15,081 nucleotides of DNA from Comamonas sp. GTDB taxonomy: Bacteria; Pseudomonadota; Gammaproteobacteria; Burkholderiales; Burkholderiaceae_C. The notes under the pieces were generated by a model that was given only the letters and a program-made list of their open reading frames with translations, searched no databases and was not told where the DNA came from. A program made the position numbers and the translations under genes. Position 1 is the stretch's first letter, and every line of letters begins with the position of its first letter. Location of the stretch: contig JAHAYB010000524.1 in the NCBI GenBank assembly GCA_018384835.1, positions 1 through 15,081 of the forward strand, in the 5' to 3' direction. Below are positions 7,682-15,081 of the stretch, one piece after another.

Positions 7682-7704
7682 ATTATCAGCAGCCCCCCTA
7701 TCAC

Positions 7705-8049
7705 CTACCACCCCAGCCCTAAACGCAGCGGCAAATACACCGCCATGCCAATCCCAATCGTGCCCAAAATGCCACGTTTGTAGATAAAGAACAGGGTGGC
7801 GCAAAGCACGGCGGGCAGGCGGGCATCCAGCCAGGTGCTGACCAATGCGCCGTCGGTCATGGCGATTTGCGGGGCGATAACGGCGGTCAAGGCCGCCAGG
7901 GGCGCATAGCGCAGGCCGCGCTTAAACCATTCGGGCAGGGGCAGGTCACGGCGCGGTATCAGGAAGAAGGCGCGGGTAATGACGGTGATGACTGCCAGCC
8001 CAGCCGTTGCCACCCACGCCCATAGGCTGTTGATGCTGGCCTCATCCAT
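7705..8049 (-). CDS. azlD: AzlD-family small subunit of amino-acid exporter
   Basis: Encodes 114 residues with three to four hydrophobic segments (about 9-30, 48-64, 78-92, 95-112) and the AzlD hallmarks TRAFFLIP and LRYAPLAALTAVIAP. AzlD/BrnE/YgaH-type proteins are the small partner of AzlC in inner-membrane export of branched-chain amino acids (and methionine for BrnFE of Corynebacterium). The ATG overlaps the end of azlC by 8 bases, so translation is probably coupled. It is the last gene of the def-fmt-azlC-azlD run and converges with znuD, with 23 bases between the stops and no hairpin terminator visible there. Confidence 0.88.
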   Translation of the reverse strand: MDEASINSLWAWVATAGLAVITVITRAFFLIPRRDLPLPEWFKRGLRYAPLAALTAVIAPQIAMTDGALVSTWLDARLPAVLCATLFFIYKRGILGTIGIGMAVYLPLRLGLGW

Positions 8050-8815
8050 GCGGGCGGCTCCTGATTTGTTGCCAGCGCCGTTCGCTGTGCTCCATCAGCA
8101 AGCCTACGGTGATGGCGGCGGCAATGGCAACCAGAATGTTCAGCCGCAGCGGCAGGCCAAAAGCAGCAATGGCCGCAGCGGCAGAGACGGCAGCGGCCAC
8201 CCAGGTCGATGGCTCTTTGAGCATGGAATACAGCACCCCCAGCAGCGCCAGTACTCCGGCAAAGCCCAGCCCCCATTCCAGCGGGACAAAGTGCGCAGCA
8301 AACACGCCCGAGAGCGCTGCTACCTGCCACACCAGCCAGTTCATAGCGGCAGCGCCCCAGAAGAAGGGCAGTTGCTCGGGGTGCTTGTCCGCCGTGGTGT
8401 AGCGCTGGGTAAAGACGACAAAAATAATATCGCCGCTAAAGTAGCCCAGCGCCAGGCGGTGGCGCAGGCTTAGGTGGTCAAAATACGTGCGCCATAGGGT
8501 ACTGAGCACCACAAAGCGCAAGTTCACGCAGGCGGCGGTCAGCCATACCACCCACAGGGGAGCGCCCACCACCATCAGCGGCAGCACGGCCAGTTGGGCG
8601 CTGGCGGCAAACACCGCCACCGTCATAAAGACGGCCAGCGGCACACTCAAGCCAGCCTTCACTAAAGCCACACCCGTCACCAAGCCCCAAGCGGCCAGGC
8701 CGGGCATGGTGGGGGCGATGGCGCGGGCGGCTTGGGCAAAGGCGGGCTGGCGTACCAAATCCCAGGCTTTGCGTGCCACGCTATGGGGTGTGGCAGAGAC
8801 AGCTTGAGGGTTCAC
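8042..8815 (-). CDS. azlC: AzlC-family large subunit of amino-acid exporter
   Basis: Encodes 257 residues, mostly hydrophobic, with roughly seven membrane segments. Family features include the GLVTGVALVKAG and ASAQLAVLPLM region near the N-terminus and NLRFVVLSTLW in the middle. Together with AzlD it should export branched-chain or related amino acids at the inner membrane; AzlCD are often labelled ABC permeases although no ATPase is involved. The start is GTG at 8815; AAGG (8824-8821) overlaps the fmt stop and sits 5 bases upstream. Only 7 bases separate it from fmt. Substrate cannot be told from sequence. Confidence 0.9.
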   Translation of the reverse strand: MNPQAVSATPHSVARKAWDLVRQPAFAQAARAIAPTMPGLAAWGLVTGVALVKAGLSVPLAVFMTVAVFAASAQLAVLPLMVVGAPLWVVWLTAACVNLRFVVLSTLWRTYFDHLSLRHRLALGYFSGDIIFVVFTQRYTTADKHPEQLPFFWGAAAMNWLVWQVAALSGVFAAHFVPLEWGLGFAGVLALLGVLYSMLKEPSTWVAAAVSAAAAIAAFGLPLRLNILVAIAAAITVGLLMEHSERRWQQIRSRPHG

Positions 8816-8822
8816 AAGAGCC

Positions 8823-9812
8823 TTATACCTGTTCGGGCAGGCTCAACACTGTGCCCACGGCCAAGCTAAAGCCGCGCAGAAACTCTGCCGCAGGCAGGCG
8901 CTTGCCGCCCGCGCGTTGCAGTTGCGTTAGCCGCAATGCGCCGCTGCCACAGGCCACCAGCACGCCCTGGGCATCTGCCGCTAGCACTTGGCCGGGGGTG
9001 GCTTGCGCTACCGGCGCAGTAGCCAATGCCTCGGCCTGCCAGACTTTGATGGTTTCCGCCCCATATTGCAGCGCCCCGCCAGGAAAAGGCGTAAACGCCC
9101 GCAAGCGCTGCGCCAGTTGCTGGGCGGGCAAGCGCCAGTCCAGCCAAGCCTCGTGCTTTTCGATTTTGTGGGCGTAGGTGATGCCTTCGCTGGGTTGGGG
9201 CGTGGCGGGCAGGCGGCTGGTGCTCAGGGGTAGGGCTTTGGCCTGGGTAAGCGCTTGCACAATCAACTGCCCGCCGAGTTCGGCCAGCTTATCGTGCAGG
9301 CTGGCGGTGGTGTCTTGGGCGGTAATGGGCAGGCTTTGCGCTAGGCAGACTGCGCCGGTATCCAGCCCCGCGTCCATTTGCATGATGCTGATGCCGGTTT
9401 GCGCGTCGCCCGCCTCAATGGCGCGGTGAATAGGCGCAGCCCCGCGCCAGCGCGGTAGCAGGGAGGCATGGATGTTCAGGCAGCCCAGGCGCGGCATTTC
9501 TAACGCCCATTGGGGCAGCAGCAGGCCGTAGGCGGCCACCACCCAGATATCGACTCCGCTGGCAGCGAGGGCGGCTTGGGCAGCGGCGGCATCGTCCGGG
9601 TATTTGCCATCTAGGCGCAGGCTGCGCGGCTGCAAAACGCGAATGCCGTGCTGCTGGGCGCATTGCTTGACGGGCGAGGCTTGCAGCTTCATGCCGCGCC
9701 CCGCTGGGCGGTCGGGCTGGGTGAGTACCAGCGGCACTTCAAAGCCAGCGGCCAGCAGTTGCTCTAGGGCGGTGCTGGCAAATTCGGGCGTTCCGGCAAA
9801 GACCAGCTTCAT
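8823..9812 (-). CDS. fmt: Methionyl-tRNA formyltransferase
   Basis: Encodes 329 residues, within the usual 310-330. Fmt transfers a formyl group from 10-formyl-THF to Met-tRNAfMet to make the initiator. The N-terminal hydrolase fold starts [12 protein letters not shown] and has [11 protein letters not shown], the catalytic [22 protein letters not shown] block (Asn113, His115) and GLDTG with Asp151. The Asn-to-Asp spacing (38) equals that of E. coli (106 to 144). A C-terminal tRNA-binding OB-like domain follows (about 215-325). ATG overlaps the def stop in ATGA, giving a 4-base overlap and probable coupling. Confidence 0.97.
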   Translation of the reverse strand: MKLVFAGTPEFASTALEQLLAAGFEVPLVLTQPDRPAGRGMKLQASPVKQCAQQHGIRVLQPRSLRLDGKYPDDAAAAQAALAASGVDIWVVAAYGLLLPQWALEMPRLGCLNIHASLLPRWRGAAPIHRAIEAGDAQTGISIMQMDAGLDTGAVCLAQSLPITAQDTTASLHDKLAELGGQLIVQALTQAKALPLSTSRLPATPQPSEGITYAHKIEKHEAWLDWRLPAQQLAQRLRAFTPFPGGALQYGAETIKVWQAEALATAPVAQATPGQVLAADAQGVLVACGSGALRLTQLQRAGGKRLPAAEFLRGFSLAVGTVLSLPEQV

Positions 9813-10321
9813 GCCTGCTCTGCCTGTTTTTGCTGCTTGAGCAGCTTGGTTTTGATGCGCCCGCGTTTGAGGGGCGAGAGGTATTCAACAAACACCTTGC
9901 CCATGAGGTGGTCCATCTCGTGCTGGATGCAGATGGCCAGCAGCCCTTCGGCCTCAATGCTGCGGCTGTTGCCATGTTCATCGAGTGCCTGCACGGTAAC
10001 GGCGCTGTGGCGCTCTACGCCGTCGTAGATGCCGGGCACGGATAGGCAGCCTTCTTCATTGATTTGGGTTTCTTCGCTGACCCAGGTCAGCTCGGGGTTG
10101 ATGAGCACCAGGGGCTGGTCGCGCTCTTCGGAAACATCCATGACCACTAGGCGCTCGTGAAAATCCACTTGCGTTGCAGCCAAGCCCACACCGTTGGCGT
10201 GGTACATCGTCTCTAGCATGTTGGCAATTTGTGTGGTGATGCGTGCATCTACCTGCGCCACCGGCTTGGCTACGGTGTGCAAGCGCGGGTCGGGGTAGGA
10301 AAGAATAGGAAGTAGAGCCAT
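9809..10321 (-). CDS. def: Peptide deformylase
   Basis: Encodes 170 residues, the usual length. Def removes the N-formyl group from nascent proteins using a metal ion. All three motifs are intact: GVGLAATQ (44-51), EEGCLSVPG (with metal ligand Cys92) and QHEMDH (ligands His134, His138, base Glu135). ATG 10321 gives the standard beginning [14 protein letters not shown]. An upstream GTG at 10366 would add 15 atypical residues and has no ribosome-binding site. The 5' region holds a T8 tract (10338-10331 on this strand). It is first gene of the def-fmt-azlC-azlD run. Confidence 0.96.
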   Translation of the reverse strand: MALLPILSYPDPRLHTVAKPVAQVDARITTQIANMLETMYHANGVGLAATQVDFHERLVVMDVSEERDQPLVLINPELTWVSEETQINEEGCLSVPGIYDGVERHSAVTVQALDEHGNSRSIEAEGLLAICIQHEMDHLMGKVFVEYLSPLKRGRIKTKLLKQQKQAEQA

Positions 10322-10391
10322 AGCAGATTCAAAAAAAACAGGCTGGCTATTTTGGCTAGTTTGCACCGTCAGCGCACGCGGCGAGGTAGAT

Positions 10392-10415
10392 AAGCGGCGT
10401 ATTAAGCAGCGTATA
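10392..10415. repeat. Two adjacent 12-base near-identical repeats upstream of def and the LysM gene
   Basis: AAGCGGCGTATT (10392-10403) is followed at once by AAGCAGCGTATA (10404-10415), matching at 10 of 12 bases, and then by GCGGCG (10416-10421), matching the repeat interior. It lies in the 217-base divergent gap 10322-10538, in which I found no strong promoter on either strand. It may be a paired regulator site or chance. Confidence 0.35.
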
Positions 10416-10538
10416 GCGGCGGGCTTGTGGTGGACTTGCGGCGGGGAGATGGTGGGTTGGTAGCGCAGTGTTGCGCCCGCCCAGCGTTTGTTATGGCGGC
10501 ATTGCTATGCGCTGGCAAACTGCTTTAAGCTCTTGGTC

Positions 10539-11831
10539 ATGCTTTGTTTTTCATCCCTTTCACCATTTTTACGGTGCGCCAGTAGATGGGGCATTTACGG
10601 CTTGGCCGGTTTTATCGGCTTATCAGGCGTGGCGCAGCCCACCACCAGCCCCAGCCCGGCTAGCCCAGCCGCGCCACCTGCTGCATTGTCAGCGCCGTTG
10701 CCCATTAGCGCTGCCCAGCAGGCCATGGCAACGCAGGTTGCAACCCAAGGCGTACCGCTGGCCGCTTTGGCAGCAGATGCCCCCGAAAGCTATACCGTGC
10801 GAGCAGGCGATACGCTGTGGCATGTCGCTAGCCTGTTTTTGCGCCAGGCTTGGCGCTGGCCAGAGCTGTGGGGGATGAATATGCAGGCCATTGCCAACCC
10901 GCACCTTATCTATCCGGGGCAGCGCCTGTACCTGGTGCGTGGTGCAGAACATGCCCGCCTAAGCACCCAAGCACCCCAGGAGCAGCCCAATGCGCCAATG
11001 GAGCCGGTGCGTATCAAACTCAGCCCCAGCGTGCGCAGCCAAAGTTTGAGTGAGCTGGCCATCCCCACCTTGCAAACCCACCTGATTGCCCCTTTTTTAG
11101 ACGAGCCTTTGGTGGTACTGGAGCCTGAGCTTGATGCCGCCGCCCGCGTGATTGCAGCAGCCGATGAGCGCCTTTTTATCGCCCCAGGCGACCAGGTGTA
11201 TGCACGCAGCAGCAGCGCCAGCGCCGCGCCGCTGGAACTAGATAGCCCCCAGGGGCGGCACTACCGTATTTTTCGTGAAACCACGCCCTTGCTAGACCCC
11301 GTTAGCAAAGAGCTGCTGGGCCACGAGGCGCAATACGTAGGCCGCGCCGAGCTGATTGCCGATGAGCTACCCGCCTACCCCGATGAGCCAGACAGCTACA
11401 GCCCCGCCACCTTGCTAGTGCGCCAGGCCAAGCAAGAAGTACGCGCTGGCGACCGCCTGCTGCCCGAGCCGCAACCGCAGCACCAAAGCTTTGTTCCCCA
11501 CGCGCCCGCGCAGAGCTTGTGGGATGCACGGGTTGTCAGCCTCTACGGCGGCAACCCGCAGCGCTATGGCAGTCAGCACCACATCATTACCATCAACCAG
11601 GGGCATTTAGATGGCGCAGCGCCAGGCTTGGTCCTCTCGCTGATGCCGCAGGGGCGGCGCATGGTCGATACCACCGATGCCCAGCGCTCTACGGTGCGCT
11701 TGCCCCAGCAGCTCAATGGCACGGTGATGGTGTTTCGCGTGTTTGAGCGCGTCTCCTACGCCCTGGTGCTCGATGTGCGCCGCCCGGTGCAGGTGGGCGA
11801 TGTGCTGGCTAGTCCTGCGCCTAACCAGTAA
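10539..11831 (+). CDS. LysM-domain envelope protein divergent from def
   Basis: Encodes 430 residues from ATG 10539. An upstream in-frame TTG at 10488 would add 17 residues ahead of the signal peptide. The N-terminus has a hydrophobic stretch GIYGLAGFIGLSGVAQ, with likely cleavage near residue 32, so it is exported. After a Pro/Ala-rich linker comes one LysM domain (about 85-133: YTVRAGDTLWHVASLF ... IYPGQRLYLV), a peptidoglycan-binding fold. The long C-terminal part is a conserved unnamed region; its end, GTVMVFRVFERVSYALVL ending in a VGDV motif, is familiar from LysM proteins encoded beside def/fmt in Burkholderiales. No enzymatic domain is recognised, so the role is probably cell-wall attachment or scaffolding. 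It converges with the chemoreceptor gene, 17 bases apart. Confidence 0.88.
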   Translation: MLCFSSLSPFLRCASRWGIYGLAGFIGLSGVAQPTTSPSPASPAAPPAALSAPLPISAAQQAMATQVATQGVPLAALAADAPESYTVRAGDTLWHVASLFLRQAWRWPELWGMNMQAIANPHLIYPGQRLYLVRGAEHARLSTQAPQEQPNAPMEPVRIKLSPSVRSQSLSELAIPTLQTHLIAPFLDEPLVVLEPELDAAARVIAAADERLFIAPGDQVYARSSSASAAPLELDSPQGRHYRIFRETTPLLDPVSKELLGHEAQYVGRAELIADELPAYPDEPDSYSPATLLVRQAKQEVRAGDRLLPEPQPQHQSFVPHAPAQSLWDARVVSLYGGNPQRYGSQHHIITINQGHLDGAAPGLVLSLMPQGRRMVDTTDAQRSTVRLPQQLNGTVMVFRVFERVSYALVLDVRRPVQVGDVLASPAPNQ

Positions 11832-11848
11832 CTTGCCGCCCGCGTTCA

Positions 11849-13789
11849 TCAGCGCCCTATCTGAAATACGGCCACAGCCTGCACCAAATCCTGGCTTTGG
11901 TGGTGCAGGTTAGCGGCAGCAGCGGCCATCTGCTCTACCAGCGCGGCGTTTTGTTGGGTGACTTTATCCATCTGGGTAATGGCCTGCCCCACTTGCGCTA
12001 CGTCTGAGGCTTGCTCTTGGCTGGCGCTGCTGATGGCCTGCACAATCTGGTTGACTTTTTCAATGGCCTGCACCACCGCTTGCATGGTGTCGCCGGCCTG
12101 CTGGGTCAGGGTGTTACCGTGGTTGACGCGCAAAACGCTGTCATCAATGAGCCGCTTGATTTCCTTGGCCGCATCAGCGCTACGCCCGGCCAGGGAGCGC
12201 ACTTCAGAGGCCACCACGGCAATGCCGCGCCCTTGCTCGCCAGCGCGGGCGGCTTCTACCGCCGCGTTGAGCGCCAAGATGTTGGTTTGAAAGGCAATGC
12301 CATCAATCACACCAATGATGTCGGCCATCTTGCGGCTGCTATCGTGAATGCCCTGCATGGTCTGCACCACCTCGCCGACCACGCTGCCGCCCTGGGTGGC
12401 AATGTGCTGCGCCGAGGCGGTGAGCGCTCGCGCCTGCTGGGCGTTATCAGCGTTGTGCTGCACGGTGGCGCTTAACTGCTCCATAGAGGCCGCTGTTTGC
12501 TGCAAGGCGCTGGCCTGGTGCTCGGTGCGCGTGGACAGGTCTTGGTTGCCCTGGGCAATTTCAGCGCTCGCTTGGGTGACGCGGTCTGCACCATGGCGCA
12601 CTTGCTGCACGATGGGGCGCAGGCGTGAGCGCATTTGCTGCTGGGCGGCAATCAAGGCTGCGACTTCGCTGTTTTTGCGCTGGTCAGTGGGCTGGTCATG
12701 CCCATTGAGCTGGCCATCCGCCACGGCCAAGGCCAAATCAATGGCTTGGCGCATGGGCACGGTAATGGAGCGCACAAACACCACCGCCAAGCCCACCATC
12801 AAGGCCAGCCCAGCGGTCAAGGCCAGGCAAATGAGTACAAACTGGTTGCGCCGCTGGTTGGCAGCAGTGAGCAAGCGCTCGCTCAAATACTCTGCGCCGG
12901 TTACGCGCACGCTATTGACGGTGCTAATGGTGCGCGTCATCAGGTCGAAGTACTCGGGCGGCGGAAATTGCAGCACATCCCTCTCTAGCACCTCTTGGCG
13001 AGCAATCAGCACACTAGACGTGAGCAGGTTGTTGGCCACTTGCACCTGCTCGGCCAGATTTTGCTGAAACGCGGGGTTGAGCTGCATGGCTCGCATTAAA
13101 GAGCGTCCACCCATTTGTTGCAGCTCGGTAATCTGCCCCAGCAAAGCGCCCACTTGGCCACGCCCTTCCACGGTGATAGCGCGGTTAGCCAAAAAGCCAG
13201 AGCCTACGGCGCGTAACTGCCCGACTTTCTCCGTCAGCATGGGCGCATGTACCAAGGTGGCTTGCAGTAGGGCTTGGTTGTCTGGGTGTTCAGTGGTGTG
13301 CAGGTAGTAGGCGACCAGCAAAAACTCGTTCACCAGCAGCAGCTCTGAGACTAAGGCGGTGTGCTGGGCAAAACTTTGCGACATGGTCAAGGTACGGTTA
13401 GCAATCGCCTGCTCTAGTTGCTGCCAGCGCTGTTGCAAGGCTTGCAGTTGCTCTTGCTGGGCTTGCGGGGCTTGGGTGCTGGCAAGGATTTGCTGGGTCT
13501 GCGCCAGTGCTTGGTTGACGGCATCGCGTGCGCTGGGGCGGCGCTCGGCCAGTTGCGCATTGCCGCCCAGCATCCCCGCAGAGAGACCACGGTGGATTTG
13601 GAGGTGCTCCATGATGCGGTTCAAGCTCATCAAAGCCGGAATGCCTTGGGCTTGGCGCTGTGCTTTTTGCACTTCTTGCAAGGTGTTGCTCAAGTACATA
13701 CCCAAGGGGAAAGCCAGCATCACCGCGACGATAGCGCCTAGGATGAAAAATTTTTTTACCAAGCTCAAGCCTGTCAGCCAACGAAACAT
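11849..13789 (-). CDS. Methyl-accepting chemotaxis protein with NIT-like sensor region
   Basis: Encodes 646 residues from ATG 13789, which has GGGGGG a few bases upstream; longer frames to 13894 add residues unlike a receptor N-terminus. TM1 is about 14-33, a periplasmic helical sensor spans 34-316, and TM2 about 317-339. A HAMP domain follows (about 340-394), then the long signalling coiled coil with adaptation-type segment [20 protein letters not shown] and the CheA/CheW-binding hairpin tip around 491-530 ([20 protein letters not shown]). The sensor contains [20 protein letters not shown] (55-74), resembling the NIT domain of nitrate/nitrite-sensing proteins; that assignment is tentative. 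The tip reads GRGIAVVA where GRGFAVVA is usual. No C-terminal NWETF-type pentapeptide is present, so it may need other receptors for CheR/CheB docking. It is divergent from comM. Confidence 0.93.
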   Translation of the reverse strand: MFRWLTGLSLVKKFFILGAIVAVMLAFPLGMYLSNTLQEVQKAQRQAQGIPALMSLNRIMEHLQIHRGLSAGMLGGNAQLAERRPSARDAVNQALAQTQQILASTQAPQAQQEQLQALQQRWQQLEQAIANRTLTMSQSFAQHTALVSELLLVNEFLLVAYYLHTTEHPDNQALLQATLVHAPMLTEKVGQLRAVGSGFLANRAITVEGRGQVGALLGQITELQQMGGRSLMRAMQLNPAFQQNLAEQVQVANNLLTSSVLIARQEVLERDVLQFPPPEYFDLMTRTISTVNSVRVTGAEYLSERLLTAANQRRNQFVLICLALTAGLALMVGLAVVFVRSITVPMRQAIDLALAVADGQLNGHDQPTDQRKNSEVAALIAAQQQMRSRLRPIVQQVRHGADRVTQASAEIAQGNQDLSTRTEHQASALQQTAASMEQLSATVQHNADNAQQARALTASAQHIATQGGSVVGEVVQTMQGIHDSSRKMADIIGVIDGIAFQTNILALNAAVEAARAGEQGRGIAVVASEVRSLAGRSADAAKEIKRLIDDSVLRVNHGNTLTQQAGDTMQAVVQAIEKVNQIVQAISSASQEQASDVAQVGQAITQMDKVTQQNAALVEQMAAAAANLHHQSQDLVQAVAVFQIGR

Positions 13790-13803
13790 CTGCGCCCCCC
13801 ATT

Positions 13804-13831
13804 TTGAATACACTGCAAGCATCAGTATAAG
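13804..13831 (+). promoter_or_regulatory. Candidate sigma-70 promoter for comM
   Basis: TTGAAT (13804-13809) and TATAAG (13826-13831) are separated by 16 bases, giving 4/6 and 5/6 matches to the consensus. It lies about 140 bases before the comM start. On the opposite strand TATACT (13829-13824) could be a -10 element for the divergent chemoreceptor gene, but its -35 is poor. Evidence is by eye only. Confidence 0.3.
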
Positions 13832-13851
13832 AAAGAGACGGATAGTTGCAG

Positions 13852-13903
13852 CCAGGGGCAGCCTGCATAAATAAAAATCTGCACACTCACCCACGCCCCC
13901 TGG
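13852..13903. other. Separated inverted repeat in the mcp-comM divergent region
   Basis: CCAGGGG (13852-13858) and CCCCTGG (13897-13903) are perfect 7-base inverted copies 38 bases apart, around an A/T-rich centre. This could be a looped operator or chance in GC-rich DNA. Confidence 0.2.
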
Positions 13904-13954
13904 TTGAGCGCCCCAAACCCCTCTACATTTGCCACTTCACCCATAAAAACTATC

Positions 13955-13960
13955 AAGGAG
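13955..13960 (+). promoter_or_regulatory. Ribosome binding site of comM
   Basis: AAGGAG lies 9 bases before ATG 13970. It is the strongest Shine-Dalgarno in the window and fixes the start. Confidence 0.85.
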
Positions 13961-13969
13961 ATGCCAGCC

Positions 13970-15081
13970 ATGACGCTTGCCTGTGTTCAAAGCCGCGCCC
14001 TGCTGGGCTTGCAAGCCCCGGCGGTGACTGTAGAGGTGCATCTGGCCAATGGCCTGCCCAGCATTACCCTGGTGGGGTTGGCCGATGTAGAGGTCAAAGA
14101 AGCACGCGAGCGGGTGCGCAGTGCCATCACCAATAGCGGGCTGGAGTTTCCGACCAATAAGCGCATTACCGTCAACCTGGCTCCGGCGGATTTGCCCAAG
14201 GATTCGGGGCGCTTTGACCTGCCCATCGCCCTAGGGATTCTGGCTGCCAGTGGGCAGATTGATGCCCAGGCACTGCAAGGCTGGGAGTTTGCTGGGGAGC
14301 TGTCACTGTCTGGCGCATTGCGCCCGGTGCGCGGTGGCTTGGTAGCGGGGCTGCGTGCCGACGAGGGTCAGCGCGTGGTGCTGCCCACCGATAGCGCCCG
14401 CGAGGCCGCCCTGGCACGCCAAGCGCAGATTTACGGCGCAGCGCATTTGCTAGACGTGGTGGCGCAGTTTCTGCCCCCACACTTGCAGCCGCCGGATGGT
14501 GAGCCTGCTGAAGGTTGGCAGCGTATGCAGCCGGCCAGCAGCCAGCCCCAATGGCAGGGGGCGGATTTATTGGATGTCAAAGGCCAAATCCAGGCCAAAC
14601 GGGCGCTAGAGATTGCCGCTGCGGGCGGCCACGGCCTGCTGCTGGTGGGGCCACCGGGGGCGGGCAAATCCATGCTGGCGCAGCGCTTTGCTGGGCTGCT
14701 GCCGCCCATGACAGAGCAAGAAGCCTTAGAAAGCGCTGCCGTCGCCAGCCTAGCCGGTCGCTTTGACCTAGCGCAATGGGGGCAGCGCCCCACCAGCGCA
14801 CCGCACCACACGGCCAGCGCCGTGGCCTTGGTGGGCGGCGGCTCACCACCACGGCCAGGGGCGATTTCTCTGGCGCATCAGGGGGTGTTGTTTCTGGATG
14901 AGTTTCCTGAGTTTGCCCGCAGCGCCCTGGAGGCTTTGCGCGAACCGCTGGAAAACGGCCACATCACCATTGCCCGCGCAGCCATGAGTAGCGAGTTTCC
15001 CGCCCGCTTTCAACTAATTGCTGCCATGAATCCCTGCCCCTGCGGCTTTCACGGCAGCCAGCAACGCCCCTGCCGCTGCAC
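13970..15081 (+). CDS. comM: ComM/YifB-family AAA+ ATPase (Mg-chelatase-like), 3' end outside window
   Basis: About 370 codons are present and the frame is open at the right edge; the family is about 500 residues, so roughly the last quarter is missing. ComM is a hexameric helicase that promotes branch migration during natural transformation. The N-terminal Lon-protease-like (ChlI) domain (about 1-165) has [39 protein letters not shown] and [13 protein letters not shown]. The ATPase domain has the linker [18 protein letters not shown], Walker A GPPGAGKS (Lys233), Walker [11 protein letters not shown] (Asp310-Glu311) and AMNPCPCGF. All match YifB/ComM closely. ATG 13970 follows a strong AAGGAG. 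Confidence 0.96.
   Translation, partial: MTLACVQSRALLGLQAPAVTVEVHLANGLPSITLVGLADVEVKEARERVRSAITNSGLEFPTNKRITVNLAPADLPKDSGRFDLPIALGILAASGQIDAQALQGWEFAGELSLSGALRPVRGGLVAGLRADEGQRVVLPTDSAREAALARQAQIYGAAHLLDVVAQFLPPHLQPPDGEPAEGWQRMQPASSQPQWQGADLLDVKGQIQAKRALEIAAAGGHGLLLVGPPGAGKSMLAQRFAGLLPPMTEQEALESAAVASLAGRFDLAQWGQRPTSAPHHTASAVALVGGGSPPRPGAISLAHQGVLFLDEFPEFARSALEALREPLENGHITIARAAMSSEFPARFQLIAAMNPCPCGFHGSQQRPCRC

Noticed and set aside
10322..10366. GTG 10366 as the start of def
   Set aside because: It adds a 15-residue extension not found in deformylases and has no ribosome-binding site; ATG 10321 gives the standard N-terminus.
12348..13067. 239-residue plus-strand open frame opposite the chemoreceptor
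   Set aside because: Trp/Cys/Arg-rich composition typical of antisense readings; the minus-strand frame is a clear chemoreceptor.
13359..13874. 171-residue plus-strand open frame opposite the chemoreceptor N-terminus
   Set aside because: Antisense to a clear gene and rich in Cys/Trp/Ser with no motif.

Overview
The window is dense, GC-rich bacterial chromosome with short intergenic gaps (largest about 217 bases) and no tRNA, rRNA, insertion sequence, phage gene or CRISPR array that I can see. The gene families and their order point to a betaproteobacterium of the order Burkholderiales, probably Comamonadaceae-like. The evidence is a ZnuD-type receptor with a long His-rich loop, a def-fmt-azlC-azlD cluster, a LysM protein divergent from def, and RluA/MltA/YiaD-type envelope and RNA genes. 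This is inference from family knowledge and was not tested by a search.

Left part (1-2977, plus strand): a hybrid sensor histidine kinase (PAS-PAS-HisKA-HATPase-receiver) enters from the left edge. It is followed 13 bases later by an RluA-type pseudouridine synthase. This rluA carries a 24-base in-frame insertion made of a REP-like 16-mer between two perfect 8-base direct repeats, which is the most notable small-scale structure in the window.

Envelope and metal part (2986-7681): a YiaD-like OmpA lipoprotein gene (minus) is divergent from mltA (plus). Next, and tightly coupled to mltA, is a small unrecognised membrane-anchored protein, then a ZnuD-like TonB-dependent zinc receptor. The receptor has 21 His in 57 residues of one extracellular loop.

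Minus-strand operon (7705-10321): def, fmt, azlC and azlD are packed with 4- and 8-base overlaps and one 7-base gap. Peptide deformylase, Met-tRNA formyltransferase and a two-component amino-acid exporter are therefore likely made from one message.

Right part (10539-15081): a LysM envelope protein (plus) converges on a methyl-accepting chemotaxis protein (minus). The chemoreceptor gene is divergent from comM/yifB, an AAA+ ATPase linked to natural transformation, which runs off the right edge. The dprA gene often found beside the LysM/def/fmt block in this order is not there.

I did not find a clearly new multi-gene system. The best leads are the REP-like insertion in rluA, the small orphan protein between mltA and znuD, the T7 tract in the ompA-lipoprotein ribosome-binding region, and the def-fmt-azlCD coupling.
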